Shown here piece after piece: positions 7,652-14,612 of a DNA stretch of 37,626 nucleotides. The stretch's first letter is position 1; each line of letters starts with the position of its first letter. The notes beneath the pieces are model-generated. The model made no database searches. It worked only from the letters and a program-made list of their open reading frames with translations, and was not told the DNA's origin. The translations under genes were made by a program, and so were the position numbers. Source of the stretch: Gammaproteobacteria bacterium (GTDB lineage: Bacteria > Pseudomonadota > Gammaproteobacteria > Xanthomonadales > SZUA-36); assembly GCA_024277815.1 (NCBI GenBank), contig JAJRUM010000049.1, positions 1-37,626 on the forward strand, written 5' to 3'.

Positions 7652-7771
7652 AGCTTGATCACAATGGCGAAAGCCGGTGTGGAAACAAGCTCAGCGCAAC
7701 TGCTGTGATTACGGTTAACAGGGCGTTTCGGGCCCAGGTAAGGTGGTAATATCATCTGCCTGGGCTTTTTT
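7652..7771 (+). ncRNA. Candidate structured leader or small RNA ahead of the response-regulator gene
   Basis: If transcription starts about 7 bases after TACACT, an RNA of roughly 120 nt would run from near 7652 to the intrinsic terminator ending at 7771. It holds an 8-bp stem pairing 7656-7663 with 7704-7711. Inside lies a hairpin closed by GGC/GCC with a GAAA tetraloop at 7666-7675, followed by the terminator hairpin. The terminator precedes the TTG start at 7815, so this is either a free-standing small RNA or a leader whose terminator acts as an attenuator. Some fragments (CCGGTG at 7674-7679, CGCAACTG at 7695-7702) recall the cobalamin-riboswitch core, but the rest does not fit well and I do not call one. 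Confidence 0.35.
7732..7771 (+). terminator. Strong intrinsic terminator upstream of the response-regulator gene
   Basis: Arms 7732-7740 and 7757-7765 form a 9-bp GC-rich stem with one G-U pair, extended inward by 7742-7745 with 7753-7756. Six T residues follow at 7766-7771. It lies 44 bases before the TTG start and well after pilU, so it ends either pilTU read-through or a separate short transcript. Confidence 0.8.
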
Positions 7772-7814
7772 ATTGGAGTAGCCTGTTGTTGGGCTGAAAC
7801 CTAAAGGAAATACA

Positions 7815-8501
7815 TTGCGTATTTTAATTATTGAAGACAATCCGGATATTGCCGCCAATATCGGTGACTATCTGGATGAAAAGGGCCACACCGTTGATTT
7901 CGCCGGTGATGGTATCACCGGATTGCACCTGGCTATTGTGAACGACTTTGATGCCATTGTCCTCGACCTGGCACTGCCCGGGATGGATGGGCTCGAAGTC
8001 TGTCGAAAATTGCGTCAGGAGGCCGGCAAGAACACGCCGGTACTCATGTTGACGGCCAGGGATCGCCTTGAAGACAAGCTGGCAGGATTTGAGACGGGCG
8101 CGGATGACTACCTGGTCAAGCCGTTTGAGCTTCAAGAGGTTGAAGTCCGGCTGGAGGTACTGGCCACGCGCGGAACGCGGCGGGCAAGCAAAGAGATTCA
8201 AGTGGGCGATTTGTTGTTCAATCTTGATACGCTGATCGCGGCTCGCCGGGGCCATGAGGTCGATCTCAACCCCATTGGCCTTAAATTGTTGCGTTGTCTC
8301 ATGGAGGCTTCGCCAAATGTCGTGTCGCGTGCCGAGCTGGAAAAAGAGGTTTGGGGTGAAGAGATGCCCGATAGTGACAGTCTGCGGGTTCATATTCACT
8401 CTTTGCGTGCTGCGATTGACAAACCTTTTGGCAGTAAGATGATCCAGACCCGCCACGGAATTGGTTACCGTTTGGTGGAGTCAGATGCGGTACAAGCGTA
8501 G
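7815..8501 (+). CDS. OmpR/PhoB-family two-component response regulator (TTG start)
   Basis: A 228-residue DNA-binding regulator. The receiver domain (about 1-118) has acidic residues ED at 7-8, the phospho-acceptor Asp51 in IVLDLALP, Thr80 in MLTAR and Lys102 in LVKPF. The C-terminal winged-helix domain (about 128-222) has LNPIGLKLL, the recognition segment DSLRVHIHSLR and the GIGYRLV wing. I chose TTG at 7815 because AAAGGAA lies 5 bases upstream and the protein starts exactly at the family's RILIIEDN. No in-frame ATG is nearby. The gene overlaps its cognate kinase by 17 bases. Phased repeats and a terminator-bearing leader lie upstream. The signal sensed and the regulon are unknown. Confidence 0.92.
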   Translation: MRILIIEDNPDIAANIGDYLDEKGHTVDFAGDGITGLHLAIVNDFDAIVLDLALPGMDGLEVCRKLRQEAGKNTPVLMLTARDRLEDKLAGFETGADDYLVKPFELQEVEVRLEVLATRGTRRASKEIQVGDLLFNLDTLIAARRGHEVDLNPIGLKLLRCLMEASPNVVSRAELEKEVWGEEMPDSDSLRVHIHSLRAAIDKPFGSKMIQTRHGIGYRLVESDAVQA

Positions 8502-9768
8502 GCTTCGCAGCCGGATCATATTTTCATTTTTACTGTTTGGGACTTTGTTAAGCGGCCTGTTTGCTACCAGCACGCTGCTGTTGCGTGATAGCCTCGAAGA
8601 TGAACTGATTGGTTCAACTCTGAAGCAGGAGCTTGATGACTACCTGGTGCAGTTGCGGCGTGACCCAACGGTTGTTGAGCCTTTTCACACCCGGATCCAG
8701 GGCTTTGTCACCCGCCCTGGTGATCCCCACCACAATGTTTCAGCACAAATCAGAAATCTGGAACCTGGCGTACATGAAGTTGAGACTGCAGAGGGTTACT
8801 TCAAAGCGGCGGTGCGCAAAGATGATGATTTGTGGGCGTTCCTGATTTATGACATTACCGAGAACCAGCGCCTGACAAGACAACTCGTGTGGGCGCTGGT
8901 CGCTGCTGTATTGGTCTTTTCCCTGCTCTCCCTGGCCCTTGGCCTGTGGTCATCATCCCGGATTATGCGCCCGGTGAGTGACCTGGCAGAGAGGCTGAGC
9001 CAGTTGGGCGAGGAGACACCGTCTCCTGAATTGGCGAAATGGTTTCCGGATGATGAGGTGGGGCAACTGGCTGCTGCCCTCGATGCCTATGCCCAACGTG
9101 TGCATCACCTGATCGAGCGGGACAGGGAGTTTAATGCTGATGTCAGTCATGAGCTGAGAACGCCGCTGGCAGTGATTTCCGGGGCTACGGAACTGTTGCT
9201 CACGCAAGAGGATTTGCCAGAAAAGGTCCGCACCCGGGTGCTGCGCATTGCCAGGGCTGCCAGGCAGTCTACAGATATCACCACCGCACTGTTGCACCTC
9301 GTGCGTGCCGAGCAGGGCATTAATCAGGACAGCCGGGCCCACAGTGTTTGTGAGATTGTTGAGAAACTGATTCATCTGCACGAACCTTTGCTCGATAACA
9401 AACCGCTGGAACTTAAAATTGTCGGTGAAGACCGGGTGAGTGTCATCGCTCCGGAGTCTGTTATCGCGGTGACGGTTGGTAACCTGATCAGCAACGCGAT
9501 CCGCTATACGGCTGAAGGCGAGGTGGTGTGTACTATTGGCAGTGGCCGCTTGCTGGTGGAAGATACCGGGCCCGGTATTCCGGAGGTGGAGTTGTCCCAG
9601 GTTATGGACCGGCATTATCGGGGAGAGGGGGTTTCCGGCAAAGGCTCAGGGTTGGGGCTGGCCATTGTCAAGCGGCTGTGTGAGTTATATGGTTGGTCCA
9701 TACATTTCGAAAATCGTAAACGGGGCGGGTTACGCGCCGAGTTGAAGTTCTTTCAGGCCGGCAACTAG
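8485..9768 (+). CDS. Two-component sensor histidine kinase
   Basis: Inner-membrane kinase of 427 residues from the ATG at 8485, chosen because GGTGGAG lies just upstream and the basic MRYKRRLRSR leads into a first membrane helix (about 11-32). A periplasmic sensor of about 100 residues follows, then a second helix (134-155) and a HAMP linker. The HisKA domain has phospho-acceptor His222 in SHELRTPL. The HATPase domain has N-box NLISNAIRYT (333-342), G1 box DTGPGIP (360-366) and G2 box GKGSGLGLAI. All catalytic residues look intact. The periplasmic region matches no sensor domain I recognise. It overlaps the response-regulator gene by 17 bases, so the two are a cognate pair. Confidence 0.92.
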   Translation: MRYKRRLRSRIIFSFLLFGTLLSGLFATSTLLLRDSLEDELIGSTLKQELDDYLVQLRRDPTVVEPFHTRIQGFVTRPGDPHHNVSAQIRNLEPGVHEVETAEGYFKAAVRKDDDLWAFLIYDITENQRLTRQLVWALVAAVLVFSLLSLALGLWSSSRIMRPVSDLAERLSQLGEETPSPELAKWFPDDEVGQLAAALDAYAQRVHHLIERDREFNADVSHELRTPLAVISGATELLLTQEDLPEKVRTRVLRIARAARQSTDITTALLHLVRAEQGINQDSRAHSVCEIVEKLIHLHEPLLDNKPLELKIVGEDRVSVIAPESVIAVTVGNLISNAIRYTAEGEVVCTIGSGRLLVEDTGPGIPEVELSQVMDRHYRGEGVSGKGSGLGLAIVKRLCELYGWSIHFENRKRGGLRAELKFFQAGN

Positions 9769-9814
9769 GCGTCGGCCTGTAACAATGTGAAACGTATTCT
9801 GGAAGTATTAAGTC

Positions 9815-10159
9815 ATGGCTATTGTTACGTGTCCCCAGTGTGATAACAGGATATCCAGTCAGTTCAGCCTGTGCCCGCATTGTGGTTTTCAGCGGGGTGA
9901 GGTGGACGAAGATGAACTGCGAGAGCATCGGCGTCGTAAAATCCGGGATCGTGTGTACTATCTGAAAATGGCCAGTTATGGCGTACTCACGCTGTTACTG
10001 TTGGCTTTCGCATGGTATTGGGTGGCAACAGATAATTTCCGCTATCAGTCATCCAGCGGGCCCTACATTCTTTTCACTGTCGCAGCCGCTGCTTACCTTG
10101 TAATCCGGTCTTTGTTGTTCAAATCCAACCTGGCACTGAAAAAAATCAGGCGTATCTAG
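9815..10159 (+). CDS. Small zinc-ribbon membrane protein
   Basis: A 114-residue protein. The N-terminus holds a zinc ribbon with two CxxC knuckles, Cys6/Cys9 and Cys20/Cys23 (CPQC and CPHCG). A charged, Arg/Glu-rich segment (about 30-48) precedes two membrane helices near 52-70 and 84-102, and the tail is basic. Its function is not known; such proteins may bind metal or protein partners at the cytoplasmic face. It follows the histidine kinase by 46 bases on the same strand and may be read from the same transcript. It meets the next gene tail to tail. Confidence 0.7.
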   Translation: MAIVTCPQCDNRISSQFSLCPHCGFQRGEVDEDELREHRRRKIRDRVYYLKMASYGVLTLLLLAFAWYWVATDNFRYQSSSGPYILFTVAAAAYLVIRSLLFKSNLALKKIRRI

Positions 10160-10180
10160 CAGACAGGTCTGGCAGGGGTA

Positions 10181-10750
10181 TTATTTTATACGCTCAACAC
10201 GGACCGCGTTGTTGTAGCCCACCATGGAGAGACGCCAGGCACCCATGAAGCTTTTCTTGATGGTGACCTCGGCATTCTCAGTGGGCCTGACATTGAAAGT
10301 ATCACCTTCCACTTGCTTCCACACCATGCCGTTGCCGAGTGTAAATATATTGTTGTTTCCTTGCCAGCCGGTAAATGTGCCGACGATGTAGCTATGGACA
10401 GTATTGTTGCTGCTGCGTTCTTCGCCTGTGACCGGCCGGTTCTCAAAGCCCCGGGGGTCTTCGTCTTTGGCGGCTGGATTGTGAGTGGCTGCCTGCCGGG
10501 AGCTTGATGTGGTACTTGTCGTTACTGCGGCGGCCGCTGCGGGGCGGGCCACGGCATTCTCGAGTGTGGCGACAGAATGACTACGTACCCATTCGTTCAA
10601 GGCGGCCAATTCCGCATCAGACAACTTGACGAGGCCGGTTTCCTTGAATTCTTTGCCGGACATTCTTTCCTCCAGCGTCGAGAAAGCATTATCAGCATTG
10701 CCGGTAACGTGAATTGTAAAGATCAGGGCGAAAAGCAGCAGTTTCTTCAT
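10181..10750 (-). CDS. Secreted protein of unknown function with an N-terminal helical motif and a C-terminal beta domain
   Basis: A 189-residue protein starting at MKKLLLFALIF (ATG at 10750). The longer in-frame extension to 10813 lacks a signal-like start, so I reject it. A signal peptide covers about the first 18-22 residues. A short helical region follows, FKETGLVKLSDAELAALNEW, then a low-complexity Ala/Thr/Ser linker. The C-terminal domain of about 70 residues is rich in aromatics and beta-forming residues (GTFTGWQGNNN, GMVWKQVEG, SFMGAWRLSMVGYNNAVRV). I recall similar modules in secreted proteins of Xanthomonadales and other gammaproteobacteria but cannot name a family. It lies 100 bases downstream of the barrel gene on the same strand and may be coexpressed with it. 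Confidence 0.65.
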   Translation of the reverse strand: MKKLLLFALIFTIHVTGNADNAFSTLEERMSGKEFKETGLVKLSDAELAALNEWVRSHSVATLENAVARPAAAAAVTTSTTSSSRQAATHNPAAKDEDPRGFENRPVTGEERSSNNTVHSYIVGTFTGWQGNNNIFTLGNGMVWKQVEGDTFNVRPTENAEVTIKKSFMGAWRLSMVGYNNAVRVERIK

Positions 10751-10850
10751 TTGGATTCTCTGACAGATAACATGAATTTTTAGCGGCGCAAGTCTAGCAT
10801 GAACAAGGTTCACTCAGGTGCGGAAATCACGGATAAAATACCAGTGAGCG

Positions 10851-11999
10851 TTAGAGGTCCTGCTGGTAGCGAACGTAAGGTATGCGGCCATAAACAGATT
10901 CAAACGGATCCTGGAGGCGGCTGTCACTGTTACCGCTGTCTTCACTGCCGGCATTGAGTACATTGGTTGTACCCACACTGAGGTTTGCGTTCCAGGGTGC
11001 GCGCCAGGTGAAGTGAACATCAAAGGTCGTAACGCTGTCCAGGTTCTTGCGATTTAGAAACTCAACCTGCTCACGGTAGAACCCCTGTATGCCACCACTG
11101 AAATTGCCTTTATTCCAGTCGAGGTCCAATCGTGCACTGTCAACAGGGTTGGCGATTGCCCAGCTTTCAATACCGGGGGTATAGGCAGACCTGGCTTCAT
11201 AGGTTGCGCCAAGTACGCGGGTCAGTTGCAGACCAAGGCTGACGGCGCCGGCCTTATCCATGGTCAGACCGACCTGGAACTCCATGTCCAGTCCGGTCGT
11301 CTCACCCTGCAGGTAATTCAGCGACTGGCCGGTGCCGAGGGATTGTAGCAACGGGTTAGTTTGTGTAGGCGTCAGCAGATCGGCACCCATAATGACACCG
11401 GCAAAAGGTGTAGCCCCGGCGCCCTGGTTCTGCTGGTGCATGCTCGCTTCTCGCTGGAACATGCTGATAGAGGTATTAAAGTTTTCTTTCCCGTAGCGAA
11501 GCCCCATAGCGACCTGGTCTTGCTTAAGTACATTGGCCTGATTGATAAAGTAGCAGTCCGATGCGCGGTAGGAGCCCCGCTCCAGAACCCCGTTTTGGCA
11601 GTGGATACTGCCAAGCGACTGAAAAGAGGACTCACTCTTGCCCGCGCCCAGGCTGGCAGTAATGTCCATGTTGTCGGTAACGTTAAGGTTGAGCGAGCTG
11701 TCAAGAAACACGGATCCAACCCCGGAAGAGGCCTTTTTCATGCGGCTGTGGATATTCAGGGTCAGCGGTGCAGACAGTCGCAGTTCCAGTTTACGGGTCT
11801 CTGAACCACCGAGGTCAAAGGACAGGCCAGTGGCTGCCGACTGCTTGTGCAGCGGTAAAACGACCAATGCCTGCGAACGGACTCCTGCCTGGCCTGCAGC
11901 GGGCTCAGCGGCGATGGAAAAAACCGGCCACAGCAATACACACAGGCCAGCAAAAATGCTGCCTGCAAGCATGACTGTGCTATTTCCGTGCGCTTTCAC
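10851..11999 (-). CDS. Outer-membrane beta-barrel protein resembling a plug-less TonB-dependent receptor C-terminus
   Basis: A 382-residue protein with an N-terminal signal peptide (about 1-31, ending FSIAA). Alternating-hydrophobicity strands rich in Gly, Ser, Asn and aromatics follow. The last 70 residues read like the end of a TonB-dependent receptor: FDVHFTWRAPWNANLSVGTT, then NVLNAGSEDSGNSD, then DPFESVYGRIPYVRYQQDL. No TonB box or plug domain is present, and the protein is about half a receptor's length. The terminal residue is Leu, not the usual Phe or Trp. Two cysteines in a CQNG...DCYF segment (near 132 and 147) could form a disulfide, as in some receptor loops. It may be a reduced receptor, a porin-like channel or a pseudoreceptor; the substrate is unknown. 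Confidence 0.6.
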   Translation of the reverse strand: MKAHGNSTVMLAGSIFAGLCVLLWPVFSIAAEPAAGQAGVRSQALVVLPLHKQSAATGLSFDLGGSETRKLELRLSAPLTLNIHSRMKKASSGVGSVFLDSSLNLNVTDNMDITASLGAGKSESSFQSLGSIHCQNGVLERGSYRASDCYFINQANVLKQDQVAMGLRYGKENFNTSISMFQREASMHQQNQGAGATPFAGVIMGADLLTPTQTNPLLQSLGTGQSLNYLQGETTGLDMEFQVGLTMDKAGAVSLGLQLTRVLGATYEARSAYTPGIESWAIANPVDSARLDLDWNKGNFSGGIQGFYREQVEFLNRKNLDSVTTFDVHFTWRAPWNANLSVGTTNVLNAGSEDSGNSDSRLQDPFESVYGRIPYVRYQQDL

Positions 12000-12064
12000 T
12001 CAATCCTCACCGTACAAATTCCCACTGCGGTTACTTCTATAGAGTGCCCGCAGGCAAAAAAGTT

Positions 12065-12093
12065 CTCAGCCTTAGCATAACAAATATGCTGAG
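12065..12093. repeat. Inverted repeat in the divergent region between the barrel and thioredoxin-fold genes
   Basis: AGCATA at 12074-12079 and TATGCT at 12085-12090 form a perfect 6-bp inverted repeat with a 5-base centre. An alternative outer pairing, CTCAGC at 12065-12070 with GCTGAG at 12088-12093, uses overlapping bases. It lies between genes transcribed in opposite directions, so an operator is possible. GAGGTTTTGC follows, but the T run is too short to call a terminator. Confidence 0.35.
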
Positions 12094-12163
12094 GTTTTGC
12101 TGGCCCAGCTTAGCTCTGCTGCCTGATATACTGCCATTTTCAGCGAAAATGAGAGAGCGTGAA

Positions 12164-12724
12164 ATGGTCAGTTTGGAGACACCTGTTTGTGAATTTGGAA
12201 AAAAGGCACCTGATTTTACTTTGCCAGGCGTGGACCAACGGCACTGGAGCCTGAAAGAATGCTGTGGTGAGCGGGGGTTGCTGGTGATGTTCATCAGCAA
12301 CCATTGCCCTTACGTGAAGGCCATCCGGAAAAAACTGGTCAGGGATACCAGTGAACTTATTGCACTGGGCATCAACAGTGTTGCAATCATGTCTAATGAC
12401 ACGGTGGCTTACCCGGAGGATTCGTTTGATAACATGTTGCGTGCTGCAAAAATGTTCAGCTTTCCATTTCCTTATCTGTTGGATGAAACGCAGCAGGTCG
12501 CACGCGCATACGATGCAGTCTGTACGCCGGACTTTTTCGGATATAACGCAGATTTGGAGTTGCAATACCGTGGTCGACTGGATGCTGCCGGGCCAAAGTC
12601 TGATGATGAAATTCAGCGACGGGAGTTGTTCGAGGCCATGGCGCAGGTTGCTGAAACTGGCAAGGGGCCCGGGCAGCAGATACCGTCAATGGGCTGCTCG
12701 ATCAAATGGCGCAACGAAACGTGA
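12164..12724 (+). CDS. Thioredoxin-fold (redoxin/AhpC-TSA-like) protein with a single active-site cysteine
   Basis: A 186-residue cytoplasmic thioredoxin-fold protein. Features in order: APDFTLPGVD at 15-24 (the AhpC/TSA opening), FISNHCPYVKAI with Cys48 at 43-54, CTPDFFGY from Cys120, and the ending PSMGCSIKWR with Cys178. In this family the CxxC site is replaced by S-N-H-C, leaving only the second cysteine, so any redox cycle must use Cys120 or Cys178 or an external thiol. I chose ATG at 12164 because GAGAG lies just upstream and the opening fits; the frame is open back to 12044. Partner and substrate are unknown. It is divergent from the barrel gene. Confidence 0.8.
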   Translation: MVSLETPVCEFGKKAPDFTLPGVDQRHWSLKECCGERGLLVMFISNHCPYVKAIRKKLVRDTSELIALGINSVAIMSNDTVAYPEDSFDNMLRAAKMFSFPFPYLLDETQQVARAYDAVCTPDFFGYNADLELQYRGRLDAAGPKSDDEIQRRELFEAMAQVAETGKGPGQQIPSMGCSIKWRNET

Positions 12725-12803
12725 CTGGCAAACTTTTTAATCGTTTTACCTCTGCCAGAGGAGTGCTTGCAGCAAAGCAGATGCCAAAATGGTTGGCTGC
12801 TGG

Positions 12804-12878
12804 GTTAGACTAACTGACTTCAGGCCACAGCGACTGGTCGACAAATCAGGTTTCACGGCGGGCCGCCGGCCGCGCCGT
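12804..12878. repeat. Two inverted repeats in the leader region of the AGCS symporter gene
   Basis: The 199-base gap ahead of the symporter gene holds two structures. GTTAG/CTAAC around a single central base at 12804-12814 is an 11-base palindrome. A very GC-rich hairpin at 12855-12878 pairs 12855-12860 with 12873-12878 and 12861-12864 with 12868-12871, with one bulged G. No T run follows the hairpin, so it is not a standard terminator. It ends 45 bases before the start codon and could affect translation or mRNA stability. Confidence 0.4.
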
Positions 12879-12923
12879 AACTATGGTGGATCCTGACTTT
12901 CATGTTCCAAGCGGAGATTATTG

Positions 12924-14453
12924 ATGTCAAAATTAAGAGTGGGTATCACCACCCTCATCAGCCTGTTATTCAGTTCCTCTGTTTTCGCAGAGATAGGGAT
13001 TGACGAAAAAATCAACCTTGCTGTCAAGCCTTTTGCCGACGCGGTTGCCGGGGCTGTTTTTTCTTCTTTTCCGGTATCCGGTGTACAGATTCCGTTTGTG
13101 CTGGTATGGCTGATAGTAGCGGCCACAATTTTCACATTTTATTTCAAGTTTATTAATTTACGGGCTTTCAAACATGGTTTTGAGTTGGTGCGGGGCGACT
13201 ACCATGATCCGGAGGCCCCGGGTGAGGTAACCCACTTTCAGGCACTTGCCACGGCACTTTCCGGTACGGTCGGGCTGGGTAACATCGCCGGGGTCGCCAT
13301 CGCTGTGTCCCTGGGTGGACCGGGCGCGACATTCTGGATGATATTGGCCGGCTTCCTGGGCATGTCCTCCAAGTTTACTGAATGTACCCTCGGCGTGAAG
13401 TATCGCAATGAGAATCCAGACGGCACGGTTTCCGGCGGGCCGATGTACTACCTGACCAAAGGACTGGCAGAGAAAGGGCCCGGGCTCGCAAAGCTGGGCA
13501 AGGTGCTGGCTGTAATGTTTGCGGTTTTCTGCGTGGGCGGTGCATTTGGTGGCGGCAATATGTTTCAGGCCAACCAGAGTTTTGCCCAACTGGTTCACGT
13601 GACGGGCGGAGAAAGTAGCTGGCTGGCAGACAAGGGTTGGTTATTTGGCCTGGTAGTAGCCGGTCTCGTTGGCCTGGTGATTATTGGCGGGATCAAGGGA
13701 ATCGCCAGGGTCACTTCCAAGATAGTTCCGTTTATGGCGGTCATATATGTGTCTGCGGGCCTGATTATCATCCTCATGCACTTTTCAGAGATTCCAGCCG
13801 CTTTCGGTGCAATTCTTACCGGTGCGTTTACTCCAGCTGGCGTATCCGGCGGTGTTATCGGCGTGCTCTTCCAGGGTTTTAAACGTGCTGCATTTTCCAA
13901 CGAGGCTGGTGTGGGCTCAGCCGCGATCGCACATTCAGCAGTGCAAACTAAACGACCGGTAACAGAGGGTTTCGTCGCGCTATATGAGCCTTTCGTTGAT
14001 ACCATTGTTGTATGCACCATTACCGCGCTGGTGATTATTATTACCGGTACCTGGGATCCATCCGTAGACCCCAGCGCGGGCGTCCAACTGACTTCTACTG
14101 CTTTTGAGTCGACCATATCCTGGTTCCCGTGGGTGTTGACCGTTGCGGTCGTGCTGTTTGCATTTTCAACCATGATTTCCTGGTCGTACTATGGCTTGAA
14201 GGCCTGGGCTTTCCTGTTTGGCAACAGCAAGGCGGCAGATGCAGTATTTAAGTTGCTGTTCCTGTTTTTTGTCGTTGTTGGCTCTTCGATGCAATTGGGC
14301 TCGGTAATTGATTTCTCCGATGCAATGATATTTGCCATGGCATTTCCTAACCTGCTGGGGTGTTACTTTTTGTTGCCGGTGGTGAAAAAGGAACTGAATG
14401 AGTACTGGGCCGACTACAAGGCGGGAAGACTGGTCAAAACCCGCGTTTCCTGA
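12924..14453 (+). CDS. Sodium:alanine/glycine symporter, AGCS family
   Basis: Polytopic inner-membrane carrier that takes up alanine, glycine or a related amino acid with sodium. The 509 residues show the AGCS hallmark [18 protein letters not shown], the GGPGATFWM and SGGPMYYL segments, and the [16 protein letters not shown] motif. About eleven hydrophobic helices are visible. A hydrophobic segment ending SSSVFAE at the N-terminus could be a cleaved or retained first helix. I chose ATG at 12924, with GCGGAG 7 bases upstream; the codon before it is TTG in frame. The substrate cannot be read from sequence. A hairpin follows the gene. Confidence 0.92.
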   Translation: MSKLRVGITTLISLLFSSSVFAEIGIDEKINLAVKPFADAVAGAVFSSFPVSGVQIPFVLVWLIVAATIFTFYFKFINLRAFKHGFELVRGDYHDPEAPGEVTHFQALATALSGTVGLGNIAGVAIAVSLGGPGATFWMILAGFLGMSSKFTECTLGVKYRNENPDGTVSGGPMYYLTKGLAEKGPGLAKLGKVLAVMFAVFCVGGAFGGGNMFQANQSFAQLVHVTGGESSWLADKGWLFGLVVAGLVGLVIIGGIKGIARVTSKIVPFMAVIYVSAGLIIILMHFSEIPAAFGAILTGAFTPAGVSGGVIGVLFQGFKRAAFSNEAGVGSAAIAHSAVQTKRPVTEGFVALYEPFVDTIVVCTITALVIIITGTWDPSVDPSAGVQLTSTAFESTISWFPWVLTVAVVLFAFSTMISWSYYGLKAWAFLFGNSKAADAVFKLLFLFFVVVGSSMQLGSVIDFSDAMIFAMAFPNLLGCYFLLPVVKKELNEYWADYKAGRLVKTRVS

Positions 14454-14476
14454 CTTTCTCCTCTTACCACATGGAA

Positions 14477-14504
14477 AAGAGCCAACATTTTCATGTTGGC
14501 TCTT
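14477..14504 (+). terminator. Long perfect hairpin after the AGCS symporter gene
   Basis: Arms 14477-14488 and 14493-14504 form a perfect 12-bp stem with a 4-base loop, 24 bases after the symporter stop. The following bases are not a clear T run, so this may be a terminator that works without one or an mRNA-stabilising 3' structure. Confidence 0.6.
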
Positions 14505-14612
14505 GCCTAAGTACGGCTTTATCAGCGAGAATCAGAGTTAGCTTTTTTCCATGCTGGTCGGTGCGAAATACATTGTTCCAGCTATTCGATAACTCAGGAT
14601 CAGGGAACCCCG

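Noticed and set aside
7656..7711. A cobalamin riboswitch call for the leader of the response-regulator gene
   Set aside because: Only a few core words match, the element would be too short, and the downstream genes are not B12-related. Kept as a question in the findings, not as a feature.
8461..8484. Upstream start for the histidine kinase at 8461
   Set aside because: It would deepen the overlap with the regulator gene and add residues before the basic segment that normally begins such kinases; the ATG at 8485 has a better ribosome-binding site.
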